Of a DNA stretch of 64,000 nucleotides, positions 11,295 to 20,361 are shown piece after piece (position 1 is the stretch's first letter; every line of letters begins with the position of its first letter). Made by a program: the position numbers and the translations under genes. The stretch spans positions 3,224,001 to 3,288,000 of the forward strand of contig CANTUQ010000037.1 in assembly GCA_947683425.1 (NCBI GenBank), given 5' to 3'. Origin of the DNA: Excoecaria cochinchinensis (Eukaryota > Streptophyta > Magnoliopsida > Malpighiales > Euphorbiaceae). The notes below the pieces were generated by a model. That model had not been told where the DNA came from and did no database searches. It saw only the letters and a list, made by a program, of their open reading frames with translations.

Positions 11295-11745
11295 TGTTGG
11301 GTTTTATACGGAATAATTCAACATTATCGCGCAGCGGAAATAAAAAAAACCCAAATGGGATCCGTGCAGATCCAATTGATTCAAAAGGAGGAATAAAGAA
11401 TACTACCCTATTAAGTATGCTGAAATACGAACTAACACCTTAGTTCAATCAGATTATAGGCGCTACTCCAATCACGAACCTCTACCAGTATCCACACACA
11501 CGAACCAATGAATAGATAATTGCAGGGGTACTTGCTCCCTTTTTGCACTTGAATTTTTAATCTTTTCTCTATGTTTTTTTTCTTTCTCAACGAGTAGTGA
11601 CAGCTAGAGTTTGTAAAATGCAACCATTCTTAAAATGAAATTAAAGTTATGTTATCTTAAACGTATATCCATATATATATGAATAAACTTAAACCCTAGA
11701 GTGATAAATTAGGGATATTATCTCTTATTCAAAATAAGATGAAAT

Positions 11746-11770
11746 ATTATATATATATATATATATATAA
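11746..11770. repeat. (TA)n microsatellite
   Basis: A pure TA run in the first copy of the 283-bp unit. The second copy has a similar run at about 23426-23450. Confidence 0.9.
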
Positions 11771-11931
11771 TTTTAAAATACCCTAATTAAAATCCAGTCT
11801 ATTTATTATGGTACTTGCTCCCTTTTTGCACTTGAATTTTTAATCTTTTCTCTGTTTTTTTTTCTTTCTCAACGAGTAGTGACGGCTAGGGTTTGTAAAG
11901 TGCAGCCATTCTTAAAATGAAATTAAAGTTA

Positions 11932-11936
11932 TGTTA
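11932..11936. repeat. Target-site duplication TGTTA, left
   Basis: TGTTA directly precedes the TGTGACGCGC end of element B and recurs directly after its other end (23325-23329). Five bases is the usual size for LTR retrotransposons. The first copy of the 283-bp unit shows the uninterrupted site (...AAAGTTATGTTATCTTAAAC). Confidence 0.95.
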
Positions 11937-14090
11937 TGTGACGCGCGCCGGATCCCCGCGGCCGCCCGCTCGGACCGCCCGCACGTGGGCGATCGGGGCA
12001 TTTGTGGGTCCGTCAACAGCTTGCGATAAATCGCAAGTGCGTCTATGTTGGGCAACAAGGAGGTTTCATGGAGTCGCCACCCAATAGAACATTGGGAAAG
12101 TTTCTCTCGCCTCGGAGAGCCTAAGACTTGCACATTTTATCCATATTGGGCCATGAGGCCTAGGATTAACGCTAAAGTCTCGTGACGCAAGAAGTATCTT
12201 GGAGGATAACCTCTAACCTCTTGAGCCCAAAGACCAGAGCAGGATTCGGGACTTCTCATTTATTCGTACCTTGATTAATATTATAATTAAGTTTTGAATT
12301 CATTGTTTCATCAACTTTCCACACAATGCAATTTTAATTTAAAGGCGCAATCATTCATATCAAAAGCGGTAAATGTAAGCAAAATCCAAAATAAAGCATT
12401 CAAAATAAATTACAATAACACTAGGAGCGGAATACAACTCCCATTTATAAAAGTGGAATACATGCATAAAACGGGTTATTCATTTATTTTGAGGACTTTG
12501 GTCCCCGCATGTATATTTATTATAAAACGGTTTTGATGTGATGATTTATTTGGGTATGAAAAACTAGGACATTGGTCCCCTTTTATTTAGAAAAAATGTC
12601 AAGTTAATTAATAGAAATGTTTTTGTGATTTTCTTTCTAGCGAGCCTAAATAAATAATTTTACAAGAAAATTATATGGCAAAATTAAATAAAATATTACA
12701 AATAAAGAAAATAAATAAACCAAACGAGCCTTTTTGGACCTCCCGATGTGCTCGCAAAAACGCCCAAGCGAAAAAGAGGAGTTTAGACATAAAAACAAAT
12801 ACAAATAAAACAATGTTAGTGATTAAATCAATTAAATCAATTAAACATGCAAAATAATGAATAACAAATTAAAATAAAATAAGATGATATGAAAAGAATG
12901 ATAATGGAATCAAAAATATTAACAAACCAAAATAAAATGAGAAACATGCATTATGTATGACAAATGATTAAATGATGTGAATAAAATAAAATATGACATG
13001 TTGCTTAATTAATATATGTAAAAATATGAACATGATGAAAAATGATGAAGATAAACGAATCAAAGAATATATAAAATGATAAAGAAAAGAATAATAGATT
13101 AAAACAATTAAAGAATGATGAAAACAATTAAATGAACAATATGATTAATTAAATATGTTCACAAATGATATAAACCATTTACATGGCAAAAAGATCAATT
13201 AAAATGAATTTAATAATTACATGTTAAAAATAATGATGAATTAAAGTGAAATAAATTAATTACATGTTAATTAATTAATAAACAATCAATATTTATGTGA
13301 GTAAAAATCATATCATGTATAAACAATTAAATGGAACAAATATAAAATCAATACAACAAATTGAATAGATTAAAACAATAAATAGATCAATAAAAACAAT
13401 AAAATATACATGAATAAATAAAATGAAATAAAATAGAAATTGAAATAGAGCCAAGAATATTTACCCTCAGAATATTGGATTTGATGAAGGAAAAGTGATG
13501 ATTGATTTCTTTGTTTGATGATTCACAATATTAGAGTGAAATATTATGAAAATGTTGGAATTTTATTCCAAGAAACATGAAAATAAAAATGATCAAAAAT
13601 TCTTTAAGAACAAAGAATTGATACCTTTGCCTAAAGAAATGATTTTGATCAAAAAAGTTTTATTGATTAAAATAAAGAAAAATTGATTGAAGTTTTATCA
13701 AATAAAAATTAGATTTTGATGACAAACAATTATTTTATTTGTCTCAAAATCAATTTTTTATCAAAAAAAATTCAAAACAAAATCAATGAAAAAAAGTTTT
13801 ATTGAACACAAAATAAAAAGAAGAAAAACAATTTTGAGAACAAATAATTATTCTATTTGTCTCAAAAATTAAATCAAACAACAAAACTTCCTCTAAAAAA
13901 TATGTTTAGAAGAAATTATGTTGAAAAAAGAATGAAACAATTGATTTTCTTTTTGATTTTTGGTTGGGGAAAAAATCTGGAATTTTTTGGTGGAAGAAGA
14001 AGAAGAAATCTGGAATTTTTAGGTCTAAAAAATGTGGAGAGGAGAGGAGAAGAGAGACTACTTTGATTTCATCATTAACTATTTATAGGA

Positions 14091-14097
14091 TAAAATA
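14091..14097 (-). promoter_or_regulatory. TATA box, element B 3' LTR
   Basis: CCTATAAATAG on the minus strand, about 810 bp into the LTR, followed by a CT-rich stretch (TCTCTCTTCTCCTCTCC) typical of plant transcription starts. The equivalent site in the 5' LTR would drive the element. Confidence 0.6.
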
Positions 14098-14324
14098 GGT
14101 TGCCCTAATTTAATTAAGGAAAAAAACCTATTTTAATCCCAAAATTATTTTATTTTTAATGATAAAATCAAGTTTTATTATTTAATTACCTAAAAAAATA
14201 TTTTAGAATTTAATTTGAAGTCAAAAACCCCAAAAAAATGGGATAAAAAACGGATTTTTGGGTGAAAAAATCGGAAAAAAGCTGGAAAAAAGGAAAATAG
14301 GTAACAGACCCTGTACCGACGGCC

Positions 14325-14645
14325 AGGAGACCGTCGCCACAAGGGACACCGCCCGTCGCTATAGAGCGACGGGCACTCACGCGGCGAGGCGCGGAGCTCG
14401 GGCGGGAATCGCGGAGCTCGCGCGGGAATCGCGCGCAGAGGCGCGCGGTGCGGCGCGCAGTGCGCACAACGCTGCGCGTCGCTTTTTAGCGGCGCGCAGC
14501 ATTGGCGACGCTGCGCGTCGCTAAATCCCGCCCAGCGCGCTGGGCGCCTGGGCGTCGGCGTGCTGGGCGCCTGGCGCCTGCGAGCTGGGCGCCAGCGCGC
14601 CTGCGCGCTGCTGCAGGCGCGCTGCCGCGCCCGACATTCGCGGTC
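14325..14645. other. GC-rich, hairpin-rich block in element B 3' LTR
   Basis: About 320 bp of CpG-dense sequence with sharp edges in a strongly AT-rich LTR. It contains a 10-bp stem with 4-base loop at 14351-14374 and repeated words such as GCTGGGCGCC, GCGCGC and CTGCGCGTCGCT. Ala/Arg-rich frames on both strands are composition artefacts. It lies upstream of the TATA box in element order. Confidence 0.7.
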
Positions 14646-14899
14646 CGAAAAAAATTTTTTATTTTTTTTATTTTTTTTCTATTTTTTTTAAATTTTAAAT
14701 TGACTAAAAACACCATAATTTTAAGCCCCCATTTTTCAAAATTAATTTTTTAAATCTTTTTTTTTTATTATTTTAATTTTTCACTCTAAAATGCAAATTT
14801 AATGAGAAAACCATCACTTTTAACCTTTTAAAGCCTGTGAAGGCAATTATCATCATTGGGTAACTTCGATCTAGGCTTATTCAGGACCCGGTGTCTACA

Positions 14900-14920
14900 G
14901 TTGCCCCCAGTTTAGGGGAA
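14900..14920 (-). promoter_or_regulatory. Polypurine tract of element B
   Basis: On the minus strand the sequence AAACTGGGGGCAAC abuts the LTR start TGTAGACACC. This is the position where plus-strand DNA synthesis is primed in LTR retrotransposons. Confidence 0.75.
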
Positions 14921-15079
14921 TCTAGTACACTAGTGTCTAGGTGAGCCTAAACTCAAAGAAGAAAAGGAAAGAGACGCGTACCTGAGCCGCCCGTCTTTCC
15001 GAACTGGAGAATTCTGAGATGGTAGTTATTACCATGGTGTGTTTTCGTTAGTTGAAGTGGTGCTATCTGTAAGCCCTTC

Positions 15080-15790
15080 GGTTGATTGCCCCCTGAGAGG
15101 TCTTCGGTTCATCGATCGTTTGCCCCCCGAGAGGTCTTCAGTTCATTGATTATTTGCCCCCTGAGAGGTCTTCAGTTCATTGATTGTTTGCCCCCTGAGA
15201 GGTCTTCAGTTAGCTGCTCCCTGAGAAGTCTTCGGTTTATTGATCGTTTGCCCCCTGAGAGGTCTTCAGTTCATTGCCCCCTGAAAGGTCTTTAGTTTGC
15301 TGCTCCCTGAGAAGTCTTTGATTTTCTGCTCCCTGAGAAGTCTTCGATTTTCTGCTCCCTGAGAAGTCTTCGGTTTTCTGCTCCCTGAGAAGTCTTCGGT
15401 TTGCTGCTCCCTGAGAAGTCTTTGATTTTCTGCTCCCTGAGAAGTCTTCGGTTTGCTGCTCCCTGAGAAGTCTTTGATTTTCTGCTCCCTGAGAAGTCTT
15501 CGGTTTGCTGCTCCCTGAGAAGTCTTTGATTTTCTGCTCCCTGAGAAGTCTTCGGTTTGCTGCTCCCTGAGAAGTCTTTGATTTTCTGCTCCCTGAGAAG
15601 TCTTCGGTTTGCTGCTCCCTGAGAAGTCTTTGATTTTCTGCTCCCTGAGAAGTCTTCGGTTTTCTGCTCCCTGAGAAGTCTTTGGTTGATTGCCCCCTGA
15701 GAGGTCTTCGGTTTGCTGCTCCCTGGGAAGTCTTCGGTTTTCTGCTCCCTGAGAAGTCTTTGGTTGATTGCCCCCTGAGAGGTCTTTGGA
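15080..15790 (-). repeat. 26-bp tandem array with 52-bp higher-order period
   Basis: About 27 copies of a 26-bp unit, CTGCTCCCTGAGAAGTCTTC plus a variable tail. In the core (about 15400-15670) the tails alternate CGGTTTG and TTGATTTT, making a 52-bp dimer. Units at the edges carry GCCCCCTGAGAGG instead. Tandem arrays upstream of the 3' LTR are known in Tat/Ogre elements and can seed satellites (family knowledge). Confidence 0.9.
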
Positions 15791-16289
15791 TGGTGCTTGG
15801 ATTTGATGATTAAGCTGGTATGTGGATTGATGATTTGATCAATGTCTGGATTGATGAATGAGTTGAGGTTTGGATTGATGATTTGACCGATGTCATCACT
15901 CGGCTTTTGTCGGCGTCCGCCTCAAGCCTCTCTTTCTGCAAAATAAGGAAACTAAACTATGCAAAAATGGTGAGCATGCAAGTGAAATGCATGAGTAATG
16001 CAGGAATGCAGGATAAAAATTCATCTATGTGAACTCGAAGATGATGCCGGGCTAGCTGCGATTTGCGATATAATTGATGCCTTTTGAGCTGCTTTTGAAT
16101 TTCATGCCCTTTGGGATTGTGAGATTCTCACCTGGTACCTGTAGTCATTATTTGAAGGTAGTGCGTCCCTTGTGGATTTTCACACTAGCTTTTCTTAGCG
16201 GGAGATGCGTCCTTTGCGGATTTTCACATAACCCTGTGCCTTATTATTTTTTTTTTTTGCCTAGAATGGGCCCAACCCAATCCAGCGGC

Positions 16290-16325
<36 letters not shown>

Positions 16326-17550
16326 GAAGGACAGACTGCCTGTTTTCAGGTTTTCACCCTATCCTTTTGCCTAGTTTTTGCTTAGAGCGCCAGTTACGGT
16401 TTTCACTCTAACGGCTTATTATTATTTTTTTTTTTTTTTTTTTTGAGGATTGCTGAAGTTGTTGGCAAGAATCTTTCGGGAGTCTTAGGACATGGTTGCA
16501 TGAGCTTGATTCTTCACATTTGACGGCAGGATGAATCGGCTGAAGCGCTTGCGTGCTGAGAGTAGCAGAGGGTAGGCAGATACATGAGTTTGATCACACA
16601 GGGTACAATACTCTGATCACATCATTTCATAAATGCATGTGTTTCAATTTGATTTCATTAAACATGATCATTATTTTGGCATTGATTTTAAAAAATACAA
16701 GACTTTAGCTAATCTCGAGATAGATCTTGAAAGCATCAAACTCCTGTTATTAATCAGCCTTCTCTCTTTTCTCTCTTTATTGGATATTTTCTCTCAGCTC
16801 TCTTTTATTTTGTTGAATGTGGATTCTAGATGCAATGTCGGAGACGAGACTTAACTCGAATGCATGAACGCACTCGTGGCTTCTCGCTTGAAGCTCAAGA
16901 AACACCATATGCCTCTTCTTGCGTACCAAACCTTATTAGAAGGTCATCTTCGCTAATTGGATAAGACTGAACTAAGAATCAAAAGGTCTTACTTTGGTTG
17001 TAATGTTAGGCTTAGGTAGATGGCTATCAAAGGAGGATCAGGTCGCTAGAGAAAAATAGCCGCAATATTTTCTCGACTGGTGGATGAACGATTCTCAGCT
17101 CAGTTGTATATACAAAGGTATTCTTGAATTTGGGTTTGATAACATTTCAGCTCCTTGAGATCAGAATAACAATGAAAGGGTAATTATTGAAACTAGTCAA
17201 TTGGTTACTGTTTTGAGGTCTTTTGTTTTTTTTTCCAAAGTGTAAACTTGCCCTTACCAAGGCAATTTCGATAACCCACGAAGAAATTGTTAATTGTCAA
17301 AACGTTCATCCATCCTTTTTAGAGCGGCCACTCTTCTAAGGGGAAGCCAAAATCATTTTAGGCGAGGGGATAGTTTTAATGTGTGTAACAACAAAATTGG
17401 CACGCATTCAGCATACCCGTATAAAGGCTCAATGGGCTAGCAAGTGATTGTGAAGTAAGGGTAGGAAATGGTCATTTAGAGAGCTATACAAAGAAAATGT
17501 TGCCTAAATCATTTTCTAGGTTCCGTCTTATCCAGGGATCGCTTTGACGG
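15791..17550 (-). other. Element B 3' non-coding region
   Basis: No coding frame is recognisable. It holds long T runs (16243-16257, about 16297-16325, about 16424-16444) and, at 16800-17550, sequence conserved with element A (3790-5010). The 16074-16385 frame is an artefact of T runs. Confidence 0.7.
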
Positions 17551-17826
17551 GTAATCAGAAAGGTTCTAGTGCTCTTAGTGAGTTTCCATCCAGTCCCCTA
17601 ATTGCAACTAGTTTTTTTTTTTTTTTTTTTTTTTTTTTTCTCTACAGGAGCTATGTTGGATGCTATCAAAATTTTCTTTGGGTTCCCCAAAGTGACGGGT
17701 AATCAGAAAGGTTCTAGTGCTCTTAGTGAGTTTCCATCCAGTCCCCTAATTGCAACTAGTTTTTTTTTTCTCTACAGGAACTATGTTAGATGCTATCAAA
17801 ATTTTCTTTGGGTTCCCCAAAGTTTT
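17551..17826 (-). repeat. 148-bp tandem duplication
   Basis: GTAATCAGAAAGGTTCTAG starts at 17551 and again at 17699. Both copies run through a T tract, CTCTACAGG and ATGCTATCAAAATTTTC. The first T tract (about 22) is longer than the second (about 10). It lies just downstream of gag. Confidence 0.9.
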
Positions 17827-18022
17827 CGAGATTAACTGCAGCCATATTATTTGAATTAATGCCAAAGTTAATTTGTTATGATCATGCGAAATGAAGTCAA
17901 TAGAAATGCCATACAAATAAGCAAAATTGTTCTCTTTATTATAAATTGTAATATAAAAAGTTCCAGAAATGAAAAGATTCCAGCATCTAAAAGCAATATC
18001 ACTAGTGGGCCACAGGACACGA

Positions 18023-19501
18023 TCATGTTTGTGGTGGAGGGACTGCGTTGTAGCCTGCCTTCTTCTTCTTTTCTCTCTTCTCAGGATCTGTGATCTGATT
18101 GGTGTCAATGAGATCCTGGATCTTGTTTCTCAGAATACGGCAATAGTCAGTCAAATGGCCGGTGTGCTGGTGGTAAGCGCAGTACTGATCACCTCTATGT
18201 CCTGGCTGTCCTTGACTCAAGGCTGGTCTTGGTGGCAAAGGTTGCAACTTGCCTTCTTTCATTAGTTTCTCCAGTACCCAGGATAGAGAGCGGCCTAAGT
18301 TGGAGTAATATCTTTGACCCTGCCCAACTCCAGTAGCTGAGACCTCTGCCGTCCTACCGTTTCTGCTGTTGCTGCCCCCAGCACCTCCAGATTTGAATCC
18401 CGACTGGTTCCCATAGCCTTTCCCAGCAAAGTTATTTTGGCTTGCTTTCTTTGCTAGGTAAGCCGCCTCAGCTTCTATAGCGATATCCTTAAGTGACTCC
18501 CAGTCCTTGAGCCCCTTAAAACTGAGCAAGTCCCTTAAGTAAGGGCATGAGTTTCTGATAAATAGCCTGATCTGGTCTGCAGTGTCAGGCTTCCTCTTCA
18601 TCTCCATGACCCTATTTCTCCATCTTGTAAGGTACTCATGGAATGACTCATCATTCTTCTGCTGTAGAAGCTCGAGGTCTTTTAGGGTGACCTCCATCCT
18701 AGTGCTGCAGTCGTACTGCTTCATGAATTCTTCGGTCAAAAGGTCCCAGTCCTCTTTGGACCTCCTATCCAACCCGTGGTACCAGTCAACTGTCGGGCCC
18801 ACCAGACTAAGGCAGAAATATTCCACCTTCTGCTTCTTGCTCAGCCCTGTGCCTTTCATGACCAGGGTATACTGCTTGATGTGGGCGGATGGGTCCGAGG
18901 TGCCATCAAATTTCGGAAGCTCGGGCATCTTGAATCTTTGGGGCAGCAGCTCTTCATCCCCCAGATCTCTGTCTTCTGGGTTGATCCCCTTGCCTGCTGA
19001 CAGCATGCGGGTGATAGCTTCGATCTGTTGTCTCATACCTCTTAAAGCTTCATCCTCTACTCTAGGTGCTCTGGGCCTTGCAGCTTGGTGGACTATCGGC
19101 ACCACTTCTTCTTCCTCCTCCATCAGGACATCATCATTGGGATTATGAATCCTTTCCCCTCTTGGCTCGATGGGTGCGGCAGCTCTGTGCTCATTGTTGG
19201 GTTGGCGAGCAGCAGCTCCAACGAAGGGAGCCTCCCCACCAGCAGGTGGTTCGGCTTGCCCCCGAGGAGGGGCTGCTTGTGGCTGTAGAGCAGCAGGTGG
19301 TTGTGGGGCAGCAGGTGGATGGGCAATCCTTTCAACCATGGCACCCATCATGTCTAGCACTCTCCGTTCAAAATCCTCTAGCCTCCTAGCTAGGTCTTGA
19401 GTGGTCAAAACTCCAGGTTCTTCTGCCATTGATGATTCTACAGAGGCTTCACTGATTGATGGGAATGACTCAGAATCCCAGTCAGGCACTAGTTCCGGCA
19501 A
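18023..19501 (-). CDS. gag: Gag of element B (Tat-type), intact, 492 aa
   Basis: Structural protein that would assemble virus-like particles and package element RNA in the cytoplasm. An acidic N-terminus with a likely coiled coil (about residues 33-60) precedes a Pro/Ala-rich stretch (61-90), an acidic patch (127-133) and a second helical segment (150-168). The core retrotransposon Gag domain is at about 190-350 (MPELPKFDGTSDPSAHIKQY; EYFCLSLVGPTVDWYHGL; LTRWRNRV). A Gly/Ser/Asn-rich linker (356-385) leads to a Cys/His cluster, CAYHQHTGHLTDYC (441-454), as in Tat-type Gag. The C-terminus is Lys-rich. The frame has no stop or shift and begins at the first ATG after an 860-bp leader. It ends in TGA with no protease or pol following. 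An intact frame in a pol-less element suggests selection or very recent origin. Confidence 0.93.
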   Translation of the reverse strand: MPELVPDWDSESFPSISEASVESSMAEEPGVLTTQDLARRLEDFERRVLDMMGAMVERIAHPPAAPQPPAALQPQAAPPRGQAEPPAGGEAPFVGAAARQPNNEHRAAAPIEPRGERIHNPNDDVLMEEEEEVVPIVHQAARPRAPRVEDEALRGMRQQIEAITRMLSAGKGINPEDRDLGDEELLPQRFKMPELPKFDGTSDPSAHIKQYTLVMKGTGLSKKQKVEYFCLSLVGPTVDWYHGLDRRSKEDWDLLTEEFMKQYDCSTRMEVTLKDLELLQQKNDESFHEYLTRWRNRVMEMKRKPDTADQIRLFIRNSCPYLRDLLSFKGLKDWESLKDIAIEAEAAYLAKKASQNNFAGKGYGNQSGFKSGGAGGSNSRNGRTAEVSATGVGQGQRYYSNLGRSLSWVLEKLMKEGKLQPLPPRPALSQGQPGHRGDQYCAYHQHTGHLTDYCRILRNKIQDLIDTNQITDPEKREKKKKAGYNAVPPPQT

Positions 19502-20342
19502 CTCAAAGAGCAGATTTGTCCTTATTAGCCGACCGTCGGAACCTCTAGTCCACTTAGATGAATCTATGATGGCTGAAAATAATTAGATTGTTAGGATGAT
19601 GCATGAATGACATATACAATGCATGATAGTGAGCTATGCAACATTTACAATCACATGCAAGCAAGTAGATCCTTCCAACCTTATTACTCCCACACACGAG
19701 GTAATGCGGTCTCTTTCCTAGGTGGGCTTGATCTATGGGTTAGCGGGGAACCCAATGGATGCGTATGGTGCTCGGTGGAAAACCGGCATCATAACATCTC
19801 TTATCTAATGTGCAAGCACATGGGTTATGATCATTATGTATTTAGGCAGCCCGAATAAGTTGACATGGGCCTATCGGGGCATGAAAGCCTTTGATTAGGT
19901 GACCAATCAGATTATTTGGGTTTGTCCAATACAAAATGATCCATATAGCAAGCAAGGTATTACGGTTCATACCACCTAGGGGAAGTATCTATTGCCATTA
20001 CATGAGCTTTGGTCAAAGGGTGGTGTTACTTTAGGGCTACCCAAGCATGATCCCTGCCGACGGGTCTAGCTCATCACGAGCGTAACGACCGATCGGGTCA
20101 CCATTTTGATATACCATTAAGGTACGAGGCTTGGGCTGGTGATTATCCTTAACACTTCCCCAAATTGAGTGAAAATGGGGTCGCGCTTCGGGAACGCACC
20201 GGGGCTAAAAGAGGGACCAAACTAGCATAGATCTAAGGCTCTAATGAGATGCAACGCAGTTTTGAAAGAAGATAAAATTTTTAAATTAAAACTCAATTAT
20301 GATTTTTAATCAAGGTACTTTCGAATCGAAGTCTCGAGTATG
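19502..20342 (-). other. Element B 5' leader
   Basis: Untranslated leader between primer site and gag, conserved with element A (1286-1770). No upstream ORF of note. Ogre elements have an extra ORF1 before gag; none is seen here. Confidence 0.75.
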
Positions 20343-20360
20343 TCCCCAGTGGAGTCGCCA
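20343..20360 (-). promoter_or_regulatory. Primer-binding site of element B
   Basis: Minus-strand TGGCGACTCCACTGGGGA, one base from the 5' LTR end. It fits the 3' end of a plant tRNA-Arg, the primer used by Ogre-type elements (recalled family knowledge). Confidence 0.85.
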
Positions 20361-20361
20361 C

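Larger units (their letters stand above)
11295..11936 (-). mobile_element. Copia A LTR, first part (minus orientation)
   Basis: It begins TGTTGGGTTTTATACGG exactly as the intact copia LTR at 28841 does and follows it closely. It continues after element B at 23325-23912. In the element's own orientation this is the end of the LTR (...AACCCAACA). Confidence 0.85.
11528..11936. repeat. 283-bp tandem duplication within the copia A LTR
   Basis: GTACTTGCTCCCTTTTTGC starts at 11528 and again at 11811, a 283-bp shift, and the copies match over their length. The second copy is interrupted at 11936 by element B and resumes at 23325, ending near 23489. The LTRs at 28841 and 61251 lack this duplication. 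Confidence 0.9.
11937..14899 (-). mobile_element. Element B 3' LTR
   Basis: On the plus strand it runs TGTGACGCGC...GGTGTCTACA, so in element orientation it starts TGTAGACACC and ends GCGCGTCACA. In element order: AT-rich sequence, a GC-rich block (14325-14645), a TATA box (14091-14097), then long AT-rich sequence with a short GC-rich end. Small frames in both LTRs are identical pairs and are not genes. Confidence 0.95.

Noticed and set aside
14210..14753. Ala/Arg-rich frames on both strands (and identical ones near 22635-23178)
   Set aside because: Products of the GC-rich LTR block, present in both LTRs and in both directions.
15080..15790. Regularly spaced short repeats resembling a CRISPR array
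   Set aside because: The units are contiguous with no unique spacers, and this is a plant LTR element.
18582..19400. Plus-strand frames of 60-188 codons opposite gag
   Set aside because: Shadow frames of the real minus-strand gag.
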